Counted from the stretch's first letter, positions 42,518 through 53,460 are shown. The stretch: DNA of 64,000 nucleotides from Bemisia tabaci (GCF_918797505.1 NC_092795.1:1054001-1118000), one strand, 5' to 3'. The notes: generated from the sequence alone by a model not told the origin. Numbers and translations are program-made.

Positions 42518-43579
42518 ATTTAGGAAAGAAAATGACTCCGATCATTGAAAGATACGTACCACTAATTGCGGACTCAAAAATGGTCACTAGCTGTCGTTCC
42601 AGTTTAGGTGGAAATCGTTAGTTGGAAATCGGGCTCAAACTTGACTGGCATACACACTTTCTTTTTTTATTGAAACTACCAAAAATGTATCTAGGTCACA
42701 GATTTTTTCATTGTTGCGGGTGGAAATCTCTAAGAATCGAAGACCATTTCGACCAAGCAGGTTTTCCATCTGAAAGGAGCTGTGCGAGCAAAGTGCCTAT
42801 GTGGAGGTAAAAATGAGTTAAAATAAATCTAAATAACAGAATACCCATGCATACAATCTGACAACGCTGGCAACAGGAAAAGCGCAGTAGGCTGTACGAA
42901 AAAACAATGATAACGATGAGGAATGTTAATTTGAATAATTCCCAGTCAGTCAAAAGCGCCAATTCGCAAAAATTGGCCTCCCAGTTCTCGTTTCCATGCA
43001 CCGTGAGAAGTTTTACCCTTCGAAAAAGGGTTCAAGGGATAAAAGAGAGGGACATGGGGATTGCGGGGTGGCGCCAAACGCTGTATCCAGGGGATTTTTA
43101 TCAGAAATGTCCCACATTTTTTAATAGAGCGTCACATTGAAACGCGGCTACAGACTGCGAGCGAGCGGTGTTGTTATTTGTTACATAACCATACGCTTTT
43201 CTTGATATTACGGGGTGATTCACAATTGAGTTCAAAGATTGCCATGGTCGATTATTTAGAACAAAATAAGACTTTTTCGTGGTGAAAAATGGTTGCGTGG
43301 CCCACTTCCACTCAGAGTTGCGGCCCGATGCCCTACATTGTTCGAGAGAAAAGTGGAATTGAAGCAATTCTGCCGAGCGAATCTACCAAAAGAGCTCTTT
43401 AAACGTCTATTTTAAACATTTGGATACGTGGAGAAAAGGTGCATATCTAGGTATTTTCTTCTAGGGCTAAAATTATGAGTTTCAATATCGTCGTCAAACT
43501 CACTTGCTACTTTACTGTCATGATACCGATAAAAAAACACAACACTGAGCGGTTTTATGGAGGAAAGGGGTTTCCACCA
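42518..43579. other. About 1.1 kb with no supportable feature
   Basis: Frames of 74-97 codons overlap on both strands without motifs. No inverted or tandem repeats were noticed. Confidence 0.35.
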
Positions 43580-43812
43580 AAAGGTTTGATGAAACTCTAG
43601 AAAAGTTGGGTTTTCTGAACCCACCTCCTCACCGCACGGGTCCAAAATTTCACGGAGCTTCATTAGCAAGTGAGCCGCTGTCTATCGCTTATGGCAAAAA
43701 AGTGGCTCAGACTGCTTAGAGGTGGTTGGAATACATGTAAAATGTAAGTAAAGACTTTTCTCAAGTAGGAAAATAGCAGGATTGATCGTTTTAATTATTG
43801 GTGGTTTTGGAC
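43580..43812. repeat. F11 copy, forward
   Basis: Contains CTCTAGAAAAGTTGGGTTTT, GAACCCACCTCCTCACCGC, CTATCGCTTATGGCAAAAAA and AAATAGCAGGATTGATC. Faces the inverted copy at 44095-44395 across about 280 bp. Confidence 0.75.
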
Positions 43813-44094
43813 TGCAGTAGCTACATTTGGTCAACTCGTGGAGTTGTAACCCTGAATTTGGTTTCGGTGTCCGGATTCCGTCTATTATTCGTTCTCTTGC
43901 CAAGAAAGGTGACCCTACCTGCACAAATTCACGTTCATTCATGGTAAAAACAAGTTGTAAAAGCTGCATATCTTTTCCAAGTCATGTACCTTTGACGAAA
44001 TTTCTTCGAGAACGGGCAGGACAATTTGAATGCATATGAAGGATTCAGTTAGCTAGTGAGAATTAACGTTAACAATCCTGTAAACTTTTGCCCG

Positions 44095-44395
44095 GATGCA
44101 GCTGATTTTGAAGTAAATTCGGCTAATCCTGCTATTTTCCACTTAAGAAAAGTCTTTACTCGTGTTTCACATGTATTTCAACCACCTCTATGCCACTTTT
44201 TTGCCATAAGCGATAGACACAGTGGCTCACTTGCGAATGAAGCTCCGTGAAATTTTGGACCTGTGCGGAGAGGAGGTGGGTTCAGAAAAATCCACTTTTC
44301 TAGAGATTCATCAAACCAAATTTAAAAATATATAGCGTGTTATAGAGCTGAGAGTAATGGTTTTTTTACAGATTTTCTTTACCTACCTTAATAGT
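44095..44395. repeat. F11 copy, inverted
   Basis: Reverse complement of the 43.6 kb copy: AATCCTGCTATTTTCCACTT, TTTTTTGCCATAAGCGATAG, GGAGAGGAGGTGGGTTC and CACTTTTCTAGAGATTC. The extension with TTTTTTACAGATTTTCTTTA matches 33040-33110 inverted. Confidence 0.75.
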
Positions 44396-44461
44396 TTAGG
44401 AGATATTGAACGGGTAAACTTACTTTCTGGACGACCCTCGTATACGAAAAAGCATATTCTT

Positions 44462-44510
44462 ACAACACTGGAATCGCGCCGGTTCATTTCTGCTAAATGC
44501 GATCCATTTC
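44462..44510. mobile_element. F13 end fragment
   Basis: CACTGGAATCGCGCCGGTTC then ATTTCTGCTAAATGCGATCC is one F13 terminus. The opposite terminus is missing. Confidence 0.6.
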
Positions 44511-44517
44511 ATTGTAT

Positions 44518-44575
44518 CGCGGAAAAATTTGGAAACATGCGGATGCTAATCCGGTGTTGTTCCTTAGCACGGTAG
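44518..44575. mobile_element. F1 right-end fragment
   Basis: GGAAAAATTTGGAAACATGC followed by TGTTGTTCCTTAGCACGGTA resembles the F1 right arm. The rest is absent. Confidence 0.55.
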
Positions 44576-44961
44576 AAATGAGTCGTTCGATTCATCCTGT
44601 TTTCAACTCATTTCGAATGAGATTCGTCAACCTGGGAGGAAAGGTAATGAATTGCGCCCCTCACGATGAGCCCTTCTGATACGGGAAAGATAACTCGACG
44701 AAGCGGCCCGACCACGGCGCGTAGCGGATCCGGGGCTTGAGTCAAAATCACTGTTTGGGCTTAAGGACACGCGTCGAGGCTAAGTTTAGCGCCGCCTTCT
44801 GCTATGCCTGTAGCACGTGACGAATGAGGAACGAGCCATTATGAACGGAAGACGCTTTCGAAAAACGACAGGTCTCCCTCAAAGTTTCTAACATCCAGAC
44901 TTTGTCGGGATTTTATTTCTTCTAAGTCGACCCTTTCATGCTCTTCCTTCTTCCGAGCAGA
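44576..44961. other. No supportable feature
   Basis: Non-coding sequence with no recognised repeat. Confidence 0.35.
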
Positions 44962-45116
44962 GGCGGATTCAGCCATTTAGCAACACCGGATTTCCTCCAT
45001 TTAAAACGATGTAAAATACTCGATTCTTGTCGAAGCACCTGGCCCCCTTCAAGAATCGATACATTTCCATAGGTTAAATGGAGAATAGACAATGTTGCCG
45101 ATTTGCTGGATCCGCC
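44962..45116. mobile_element. F3 MITE, second copy
   Basis: The left end GGCGGATTCAGCCATTTAGC runs into AACACCGGATTTCC. The right end CAATGTTGCCGATTTGCTGG runs into ATCCGCC. Size is 155 bp. It aligns with 1473-1623 throughout, including the GAATCGATACATTTCCATAG block. Confidence 0.82.
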
Positions 45117-45820
45117 AATGTTTCCGAAAGCCCTACACTGGAGATAAAACTTGATCAAAACAGAAATATGCTTGTGTTTGCCGCCATAAATAACTTACTC
45201 CTGGATGAAGATAAACCATCATACCATTCATACCCAAAATTAAAATCAAGAAACGAATTCGAGGATATCATCGAGATCTTTTTTTTTAAAGTGCGTAATC
45301 GTTTTTTAAAGAAAGGCTTTAAATATTGGACATACGTAATTTCTGGATCGCGCTTTCTGAGTTGTGCTGGTGGCTCCGTTTTGAGTTCCTCCCCTGTGCT
45401 TATTTACATCAAATCTTTAAACACTGCCTATTGCCGATTTACTGATATGCATGCAAATGAGGAGATAAGTATGCAAAAGCATGCAGGAAATATAAGCTGA
45501 GCAAATGAAATGATGAGCGAAACTCAATGGCAATGCGAGCAAGTTAGTACCATTCCTTTTCTCTCATTTAAATCACACAAAAACGCAGTGTTGTCAAATT
45601 GCTAAAATCGCTTTGGTCGAGCTAACACTAAGCTAAGTAACACTTCCGACGAGACAACTTTATCAGCTCTTATGCTGTCGGTGAGTATACTCTTTCAATT
45701 GAAGGCGGCACGCACGGAGAATCTCTCCGCCAAGTCAGCTTCGCAATACTAAACCTAAACTGAAGGTAGAAAAACTGCAGATACCTCAGGGCAACTGGGG
45801 ATGATGAAACCAAAGAGCAC
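45117..45820. other. No supported gene; weak 140-codon frame
   Basis: A plus frame at 45078-45500 starts inside F3 and continues as a lysine/phenylalanine-rich translation. Because its start is in a transposon and no domain is seen, I do not call a gene. Confidence 0.35.
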
Positions 45821-46045
45821 CGTAAAATCGGTTTGCAACGTCACAAACATGTCGTGAAATTTAAAGGCAAGAAGCGACCGTCTTCATTCTTAAAATAACG
45901 TTTCATTGTCTTCTTCTCTCTCAGATCACTCCGTACAATGTTGCGCAAAAATATAGGTCAGCTGTCCGAAAAAAAATAAAGTAAAAGCAAAAATTTAAAA
46001 TACCGCGATCAAGAGCAAAAACGTTTTTGTTTCACTACAAAATGG
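45821..46045. repeat. Possible diverged F14 copy
   Basis: The AATAAAGTAAAAGCAAAAAT and AAATACCGCGATCAAGAGC blocks and the terminal TTGTTTCACTAC resemble the F14 right half. The left half is weak. Confidence 0.3.
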
Positions 46046-47171
46046 AACTTTAGTGTCACGTTGACATCTGAGAGCGGATCCATTTGTTCTCGTACTCGCC
46101 AGTGACACCGTCTACGAAAAAAAAGGAAAAGAAGAAACTTGATGGTAGTTGATCGAAAACTAAGCCATTAAGCTTTTAAAGGACGTAATTTATCAATGAA
46201 AAAAGTGTGAGCTACAGGAGGAGAACAAGAGGGTATGATCGGAATCTTGTTTCTTTGGCAGTGTTTCGTGTATATCTACACCGAAACTATTTGAAATACT
46301 TGGTTTTGAACTGTATATCAATTCTAAGAATGAATAATTGCCGTATCAAGAAAGTTTATCTGACTCGAAGAAAGGAGAAAAATGAAGAGTCACTTTGATG
46401 GTTGGTCGGAGTTCCTTTTCTGTCAGTATGTGGCTTTAGGTCTTGCTTAAATTACTTTTCATAACTTATTGACGTGACCCCTTGAAAAATGTTATCAGGG
46501 TAGCAATCGATGTCTAGTTGGGACCAAAAGTTTTAATTTTATTTTTCGGGGGCATGCTTCATCTAGCTTTAATTAACTCAATTAACGCAATATTGTTTTT
46601 GACAAGGTGGAGACATGGTGCTGGGTCCAAACCATTTTGTGGGGAAGTCAAAGCCGAGATATTCCAAAAATTAGAATTACAGTACAAAAATTTAACTCTA
46701 ATGAGTACCGGTACAAAACTGAGGTGGATAGTGTTCAGCTCAGGCAGTTTGCATTGGAATATTACGTTGAGGTCGAGCTGAGAGATGTTTTATGCGGTTT
46801 TGCGTATGTTTAAAACTGCGTACAAATTGATTACAAGAGTTTTAAATATTTAATGAAAAAAAAAAAATAAATAAAAAAAAAATACACGTGTATGTGTCGT
46901 TCCTATTGCATACTCTCCAGCACTCGAACGCAGCGTGAACTTATATGTGAAAATATCGCCCCCCCCCCCCCCCCCCAAGAAAAGTTGGTCAGTTAATTAA
47001 TTTATTTAGAGACATTCAGCAACTTGGGCTTCAGGAATTCAGGAACGACTATGAATATCCATCAAGACCAGAGGCCCTTCCACTAACCTCCTGGCGACAA
47101 GTGGAAACGTTTACTTTACTTCAAAACTTTCTTGTAAACAATTGGACTGCACTCTGCATTTAAATTAATTC
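46046..47171. other. About 1.1 kb without genes; poly-A and poly-C tracts
   Basis: A-rich simple sequence lies at 46853-46882 and a poly-C run at about 46960-46977. An 87-codon frame at 46518-46781 has no motif. Confidence 0.4.
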
Positions 47172-47280
47172 ACACAGAAATTGTTGGTTGAATCTGTTTG
47201 AACACTTCACTGAATTTTATCGACAGCGCATAGAAAATTCAGTGAAATTTTCCGACAGCCTCCTTGAACAATTTCTGTGT
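47172..47280. mobile_element. Short MITE with ACACAGAAATTGTT ends
   Basis: ACACAGAAATTGTT (47172-47185) is exactly mirrored by AACAATTTCTGTGT (47267-47280). The inner pair CACTGAATTTT and AAAATTCAGTG extends the symmetry. It is only 109 bp. Confidence 0.72.
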
Positions 47281-47360
47281 AAAAAAGTTCAAAATGGCGG
47301 CGGAAATTTTTAAACGTCGATAGGCGTTTGTGATACTTTTGCCGGCAGGAGACGGTATTT

Positions 47361-47609
47361 GCCATGCTAAGGAAAAACGCCGTATGAACGTTTGAGAGTT
47401 ACCGAATTTCGTTCGATAAAATGTTCATTTTTGAGGAAAGCTACGAATATTTTTCCTTGAAATTTTCAGGACCTTTAGGTGAAATTGCGAACTAAAGTAT
47501 CTGAAAAATTGGAAAGAAAATATTCTTAAGTTCACCAGGAAATTCGTGATTTATCAAAGGAAATTTGGCAACGCCTGGAGGTTTATATGGCGTTTTTCCT
47601 TGGCACGGG
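47361..47609. mobile_element. F1 MITE copy
   Basis: The termini are GCCATGCTAAGGAAAAACGC and GTTTTTCCTTGGCACGGGA. Length is about 249 bp. The terminal bases are altered and no perfect TSD is visible. Confidence 0.85.
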
Positions 47610-47943
47610 AGATATGGGGACATGACTGTTAAGAGCATCTCCACGCCGAAGAGGGCGGCAACAAGGGCTGAAGAACGTGAAAATGGGATCAGTGATGGAG
47701 AGTGAGAAGGGAGAGTCTGAGTTCGTAAGTTACGTATCCTGCGCGGTGCTTGGCCCTAATTTGAGCATTGAATTACTGCCCGATCTAATGGTGTTCCTCG
47801 AAAAAACCCTAAAAAAGACCTAACGGCGAGCTTAGTTTAACTCCTGTGTCGAGGACTTCGGCCCCAAAAAAAGATCCGGAACGGCCTACCACTTGCCGGA
47901 TCTCCGGGAAAGCCTCCCGTCTTCCCGCGTTTCGCGAGGAATT

Positions 47944-48196
47944 CTGCCGTGCTGACGGAAAACGCCGTAAGAACATTCAAATGTTGTCAAATTTCCCCTC
48001 GGAATAAATGTATTTTCCAGGAGAGTTACGAGTATTTTTCATTGAAATTTTCAGACATTTTAGATCAAATTACGAGATAAATTTTCTGAAAAATCGAAGG
48101 GAAAATATTCACCGATTCTCCAGAAAATTCGTGATTGGTCAAAGTAAATTCGGCGACGTCTGAAGGCTCATACGGGCTTTTACCTTAGTGCGGCAG
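47944..48196. mobile_element. F1 MITE with 4-bp TSD AATT
   Basis: The termini are CTGCCGTGCTGACGGAAAAC and TTTTACCTTAGTGCGGCAG. AATT is duplicated at 47940-47943 and 48197-48200. Length is 253 bp. Confidence 0.9.
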
Positions 48197-48438
48197 AATT
48201 CCGCTCACACATTTCCACTCCGCTCTCTCCTCTCGCCTTTTATTCCCGCGTCCGTAAATAATTCACGAGCAATTTCCTTCGGCAGTTTCTTTGTCTTGAT
48301 TAAATCCTGTCCCTTCCCTCGTTTTCTCTCCTTTTTATACCTTCTTTATCGTGTTCGCCCTCACGATTTTTTCAGGAAGTATGGCTGTGTCGAGGACGAC
48401 TCTTGGTCACGTGACTGGGAGACAGGTTAAGAGCTTTT

Positions 48439-48650
48439 CTGCCGAGCTGAGAAAAACACCGTAAGAACATTTCACAATTGCCAAATTTCCTTCAGTAAAA
48501 TGTTCATTTCCACTTGAAATTTTCAGATAATTTAGACTCGATAGAGAACAAAATTCTCTGGAAAATACTCACATTTTTCCAAAAAAAATTATCACTTTAT
48601 CAAAAGAAATATAGCTACATCTGGAGGCTCATAAGGTGTTCTTCCTTAGG
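48439..48650. mobile_element. F1 MITE, shortened copy
   Basis: The left end is CTGCCGAGCTGAGAAAAACA. The right arm (AGGTGTTCTTCCTTAGG) ends before the CACGGCAG terminus. Several internal deletions are present. Confidence 0.7.
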
Positions 48651-48689
48651 TGTTTTTGGCTGCCTAGCATTCAATATTCGGAAAGAAGC

Positions 48690-48800
48690 TCTTACATGCA
48701 ACAGGATTTGAGATTTAAGTATCATTTCTCAAAGTAAAATTTCGAGTAACACAAATTCTCTGAAATTAACTCCCACGCTAAGGAAAGGCTCTCATATTTG
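48690..48800. repeat. F16 dispersed repeat copy
   Basis: ACATGCAACAGGATTTGAGA then TTTAAGTATCATTTCTC and AAATTTCGAGTAACACAAAT aligns with 49300-49420 and, more weakly, 1700-1830. Confidence 0.5.
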
Positions 48801-49015
48801 AGGCCGCAATGGATGGAATCACCTCTGGTATGATTAGTCTCCCTTCTATATTCAATGAACTTGCCATGCAAAGATAGAGAACAAATGCATTGGCAGAGTT
48901 GCCGTGGTTCGAACATGAGAGTCGCTAAACAGAGAGAGCAACACTGCAGATATGTATTTCCTTTCTCTGCTAAAGGAGATTTTGACAGGGAATAGAGGTG
49001 GACTCTCTTCGTATT

Positions 49016-49267
49016 CTGTCGCGCTTAGGAAAACCCCGTATGAGCCTTGAAACGTTACCAGATTTACTTCAATAAAAACCGCATTTTCTTGGAAAATTGC
49101 GAGAAGTTTTCTTCAAATTGTTCAGATGATATTGTTCGGAATTCGATCTAAAATATCTGAAGAATTCAAGGAAAAATAGCAATAACTTTCCTCACAAATA
49201 CATGTTTTAGCTAGAGAAATTTGGCAACTCTCGAATGTTCATACGGCGTTTTTCTTTAGCAAGGCAG
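49016..49267. mobile_element. F1 MITE with 4-bp TSD TATT
   Basis: The termini are CTGTCGCGCTTAGGAAAACC and TTTTTCTTTAGCAAGGCAG. TATT is duplicated at 49012-49015 and 49268-49271. Length is 252 bp. Confidence 0.88.
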
Positions 49268-49299
49268 TATTGTAGGTGATGGCAACATTTAGAATTGAG

Positions 49300-49420
49300 T
49301 TCTTGCATGCCACAGAGATTCGCGATTTAAGTACTGTTCCTCCTGTAAAATTTTGAGAAACACAAGCCTTGATTTTGAGAGCTTCTTTGAGCTTTGGAAT
49401 CTCTCTAAGAGAAAACTGGT
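49300..49420. repeat. F16 dispersed repeat copy
   Basis: CATGCCACAGAGATTCGCGA then TTTAAGTACTGTTCCTCC and AAATTTTGAGAAACACAAG matches the other two F16 sites. On the minus strand it translates as IPKLKEALKIKA, which loosely resembles VPKLIEALKVGA near 53.4 kb. Confidence 0.5.
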
Positions 49421-49599
49421 GGCACCATCGTGTCCCTCGCAAAAATGCACTCAAGGCAAAGTTCTTACATCACCAATTCCAGAGCAAAAGCTCCATTGCT
49501 TTCTGGTTGGCTGGTAAGAAACTTCTAGATAAAGTACGATCACTTAAGGATCCACTTTTAATTGACTCGGCCACCTTGGACTTCATAACACTCTAAAGA

Positions 49600-49730
49600 T
49601 GCAAAAGAATGACGGTTTGCGGATGCTGCATGCAGAAATTCCATACTACGGAACATGGCTTTTTGCTTGCTAGTAAAATATGGCAACATCCAAATGTGCG
49701 TCCGACTTTTTTCTTAGCATCGCGGTTTTA
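49600..49730. mobile_element. Degenerate F1 right half
   Basis: AAATATGGCAACATCCAAAT followed by TTTTTTCTTAGCATCGCGG follows the F1 right arm with many changes. The left arm is not recognisable. Confidence 0.45.
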
Positions 49731-49816
49731 GTCTTCGGTCAAAAAAGTTTACTTGACATATTGGGCGTTGAGCAAAAAAAAAATAAATAACCGAAGGACT
49801 GTATTCTATACTGTCT

Positions 49817-50368
49817 AATGGATCACTAGACAGGGTATGAAATTCAGCATTCTGATACATGTTTCTCAGCCAAAATTTACGTAGAATACGTTGCGCACAA
49901 CGAAAATTACCGAAATCAACTCCTTACGAAGATATTTATTGATTCTTGATGCGTGAATTCAAACCACCCGCTCATGAAAACTCAATGCTCTACGTGATTC
50001 ACATCGCGCGCTAAACGTTATCATGACAGTCTCTGCGATATAAAAATCTAGCAACCTCAATCTTGACGCTTTGGCTCAGTTATAGCAAATTGCTAATTAG
50101 TTTGAACAACACATGGTGGGAAATGAACATTGCTCGATTGAGGAGCTTGCTGAAACCGTTGTAGTGGGCGATTTGACTCACGTAGAGCTTTGAGTTTCTT
50201 GTGAGCGGGCAGTTCAAATTCCTCGTAACCAATGTGAAATAAAAACGTTAATATCTTCGTTAGGAGTTGTTTCAGTAATTTTCGTTGTGTGAATCGTGTT
50301 CTACGTGAAATTCTGGTTAAGAACATGTATCAGATCGCTTAAATTCGTACCTTGTCTAGTGGTCCATT
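49817..50368. mobile_element. F12 TIR element, second copy
   Basis: The ends are AATGGATCACTAGACAGGG and CCTTGTCTAGTGGTCCATT. The interior is nearly identical to 33933-34496 over long stretches (for example AACTCAATGCT, GTGAGCGGGCAGTTCAAATT). Size is 552 bp. Confidence 0.9.
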
Positions 50369-51107
50369 GTCATGGGAACGGAGTTCCCCATGATATTACA
50401 ATCGTTCCGTTGCTTTCGCTATGGGATTCCCTATACCTCTGCGACCTTGAGCGTTTCGCCCAGTCTCCGATTTTTGGTTGATTTTCCGATGTATCAAAAA
50501 CCGTTGTATTTTTTAGCCAATCATGTCTCTACGTCAAGTTGTGTTGATTGCTAAAATTCGCTTTCAGCGAGTTTTTTTCCACCTTGAGATGTCGTGTCTG
50601 ACTGGTAAATCTGCGCAGAACCACGAAGTTCCGTTTTTAGGCAAATTCTTTTTTTTGGGAGGTTCTGATTGGTTATTTTTCGCCATCAGTTTTCTGTTCG
50701 TTGGTGCAAAAGATCGCCTACCTCGTTGCTCTTGAGAAGCCGCCATTATCCCACCTCAAATTTTAAACATAGATATAAAGAAATAATAACCATCGTACAA
50801 GGTGGAAAATTGCTCTGGAGGACCCGTTACGGATATATGAGCCAAAATCAGAACTCGATTGATGGATTTAATCCATGAATACAGAAATATTGCCTCAGCT
50901 TACTGCCGCGATCGCAAATGCATGGTGTGATGAACCTTGTGACATATGACAGCATAGGTAAACAATGTCTCACAGAGTAATGCGTTAATCCGTTGTCTCT
51001 TAGGACGCCAGTGGCCGAACTGTTGAAATCTCAAGGACGTCTTTTGTGAAGCCCGCTCAGCGTCCGAGATCACTTAACTGTTCTCTTTTTCTCCACCACA
51101 TCCGAGC
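50369..51107. other. No supportable feature
   Basis: Short frames overlap on both strands. No inverted repeats or motifs were recognised. Confidence 0.35.
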
Positions 51108-51200
51108 GACGAGATAGCTCAGTCAGCTACGCCACAGTTCTGATTCTGGGAGAACGTTACATTTTGTGCGAGCGGGGGTTCGAATCTCGTAGGGGACAGC
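51108..51200 (+). repeat. tRNA-related SINE-like head
   Basis: An A-box-like TAGCTCAGTCAG (51115-51126) and a B-box GGTTCGAATCT (51177-51187) form a type-2 RNA polymerase III internal promoter, about 50 bp apart. The anticodon and acceptor arms do not fold convincingly, so this is not a functional tRNA. It is probably the 5' part of a SINE or a tRNA pseudogene. The 3' end is undefined. Confidence 0.5.
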
Positions 51201-51333
51201 TAATTTTTACTGGTTGTATTGAATGTTTTAGACCAATCATCTAACAATAATTAATACTTGGCAACTTAGGAAGCACATAGGTCCCTTATGATGCGTATTC
51301 GGGCATATGTGTAGAGTAAAAATATCATACGTA

Positions 51334-52294
51334 GGGTGTCCCAAAAGTACCGGGACTGGTTCTGTAACTTCAAAAGTAAGATAGATACAGACATGATTTT
51401 GGTCTCATTTTAAAGATCAACTCAATACCTATCGATTAAAACCAAGATCAGCTCAATCGAATAAAAATTGACCGAGTTATGACAATTTGAAATTAGTGAG
51501 GAAAGTTTACCCCTACGGTTTTTAGGAAGATTTTTCGCTTACCAGGATTCAAAAAGTTAATATTCGTATCCACTTTCCTCCGAATCTTCCATAACTTCCT
51601 TTTGCTTTTCAAAGTACCGTCCATCAAACCGGATGCACTTTTTCATGCGCTCTTGCCACTTATCCAACATTGTTTTCCTGAATTCTTCCTCTGGGATGGA
51701 GTTGAAAAAGTTTTGAATTGCATTCTGGATTTCGGTCTTCGATACGAATCTTCGTCCGCGAAGCTCCTTTTTAAGCGTAGGAAACATCCAAAAATCACAT
51801 GGAGCCAAGTCAGGGCTATAAGGGGGATGAGGGATTGTTTCAACTCCATTTTTACTCATAAATTCACGTGTTAAGCTCGATGTGTGAGGCCGCGCATTGT
51901 CTTGATGGAGTATCCACGAAGCTTTCAAGTCCGACCGTTTCCGGGAAATGTGCATTCTCAACTCCTTTAGTACTTTGCAATAATACGCACTGTCAACTGT
52001 TGTGTTTGATGGTACAAAATGTTGATAAATGACACCTCGAAAATAAAAAAACACAATAAGCATCACTTTATCGGCCGACTTTTCGATTTACGGCGATGAA
52101 GAATCTTCCTTAAAAACCGTAGGCGTAAACTTTCCTCGCTGATTTCAAATTGCCATAACTCGGTCAATTTTTATCCGATTGAGCTGATCTTGGTTTTAAT
52201 CGATGGGTATTGAGTTGATCTTTAAAATGAGATCAAGATCATGTCTGTATCTATCTTACTTTCGAAGTTACAGAACAAGTTTTTTGGGATACCT
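51334..52294 (-). mobile_element. Internally deleted mariner element with long TIRs
   Basis: The element is flanked by TA at 51332-51333 and 52295-52296. The left end GGGTGTCCCAAAAGTACC and right end (complement AGGTATCCCAAAAAACTT) begin inverted repeats that continue for about 190 bp, down to GGTTTTTAGGAAGATT at 51520-51535 and its mirror near 52100. It is 961 bp, against about 1.3 kb for a typical mariner. The interior carries only the C-terminal half of the transposase. Classical mariners have TIRs near 30 bp, so these arms are unusual. Confidence 0.92.
51557..52087 (-). pseudogene. Mariner transposase, C-terminal half (DD34D)
   Basis: An open frame of 176 residues before the stop shows classical mariner motifs: MLIVFF near the start, HQDNARPH with the second catalytic aspartate (codon 51899-51901), and PPYSPDLAPCDFWMF with the third aspartate (codon 51794-51796). 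Exactly 34 residues separate these two aspartates, as in DD34D mariners. The N-terminal helix-turn-helix DNA-binding region and first catalytic aspartate are missing. An in-frame stop at 52088-52090 lies just upstream, immediately before the TIR begins. There is no proper start codon (the first in-frame candidates are GTG and an internal ATG). Full mariner transposases are about 345 residues, so this is a dead remnant. Confidence 0.93.
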
Positions 52295-52296
52295 TA

Positions 52297-53090
52297 TGTA
52301 TACTTTACGCCGAAAAAGCGAACCTGAAACTTAAATGCGTTAACTTCCGAAAACCATATATAATCCAACGAAAATAAATAATTGGTACATAACAGCTTTC
52401 TTGTATGCAAAGAAAATAATTAAAAATGTTAAAAAAGAGATGTCAACACAAAATTACATAGCCCCTTCAATTCAGAAGATACTACAAACGAACTGTACCT
52501 TAACATTTTCATATCCCAGAAGCTAACGTTCCCATGACGAATATTGCCATCGCTAGCGATTGCAAAATCCAACTTGTTTTCATTTCAAATCAAACTTCAT
52601 GAACTGATCCTAGACTAAACTAAATTATTTTCATTTTGTTTCAGGTGAGGTAGCTGATAGTGGAGATTTTTGGTTGCGTTTTTTTTATTCGAGCGCGTGA
52701 GTGTTATTATCATCAACATGCCATTTCAATACAGAAGTTTTGATGGAGCCGCTTTAATTATGACGTCCTAACATAAAGTGGATAAGATTTTAACTAGTAC
52801 ATATTGTTTTGTAAAATTTGGCGAGAAACAGAAAAACTGATGGTTTCAGTTGGAATTATTTAAGTGGCGCATGAAAAGGACTTACAGTCAAGACTGTAAT
52901 GACAGAGCCCCTGATTAAGAGAAAAATTCATCTTCGTAAAACAGACAAGCTTTTCCTGAACTGAAAGTGCCGAATAAGTTAACAATTTCAATCTAACAAT
53001 GAACTGAGTCTACACATCATGACACGTGATGCCTTCGGGTTGATATCACTTCATGGTAGAATTCTAATAAATGAGGTGCATAGTAGTAGT
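52297..53090. other. No supportable feature
   Basis: AT-rich DNA without recognised repeats or coding frames. Confidence 0.35.
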
Positions 53091-53460
53091 AGTAAAATAA
53101 TTTTATTTTAAAGCGGTGCTTTAGCATCTAAGGCCATTTACACCTCTGAAGAGGGCAGTAACAATAATAAATTTACATGGAAATATCACTAAAAATACAA
53201 AGGGTTGAGAGGAAAGGTTAAATTTTGAGATTAGTGGAGCGCATAAATTCAAAAAGTTTCACAGGATGAGTATTCAGAAGTAAATTTTTAAGAGAGGGTA
53301 AGGGGTAGGGAAAAAAACGTTTTCCATAGAAAGTGTGAATAAAAATGCGAAGGTGGACACCTTTTGAGAACAGAGATTCTTCTCCATCAAAGCTCCAACT
53401 TTAAGAGCCTCAATGAGCTTGGGAACGTATTTTAGGCGGTTTTTTTTTTCTTCCAAATTC
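53083..53460 (-). repeat. Possible retroelement 3' end with TAC-repeat tail
   Basis: On the minus strand, sequence rich in A/T ends in a TAC/TACT microsatellite (53083-53094). The sequence next to it (AAAGCGGTGCTTTAGC, ACACCTCTGAAGAGGG) contains small palindromes. Tails of this kind are seen on LINEs and SINEs, but no reverse transcriptase sequence was found. Confidence 0.25.

Noticed and set aside
45078..45500. 140-codon plus-strand ORF
   Set aside because: Its start lies inside an F3 MITE and the remainder has biased lysine/phenylalanine/isoleucine composition without a domain.
51108..51200. Functional tRNA gene
   Set aside because: A and B boxes are present but no cloverleaf with a paired anticodon stem can be drawn.
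53083..53460. Definite LINE 3' end
   Set aside because: Only a microsatellite-like tail and small palindromes are visible; no reverse transcriptase or endonuclease motif, so it is kept only as a low-confidence repeat.
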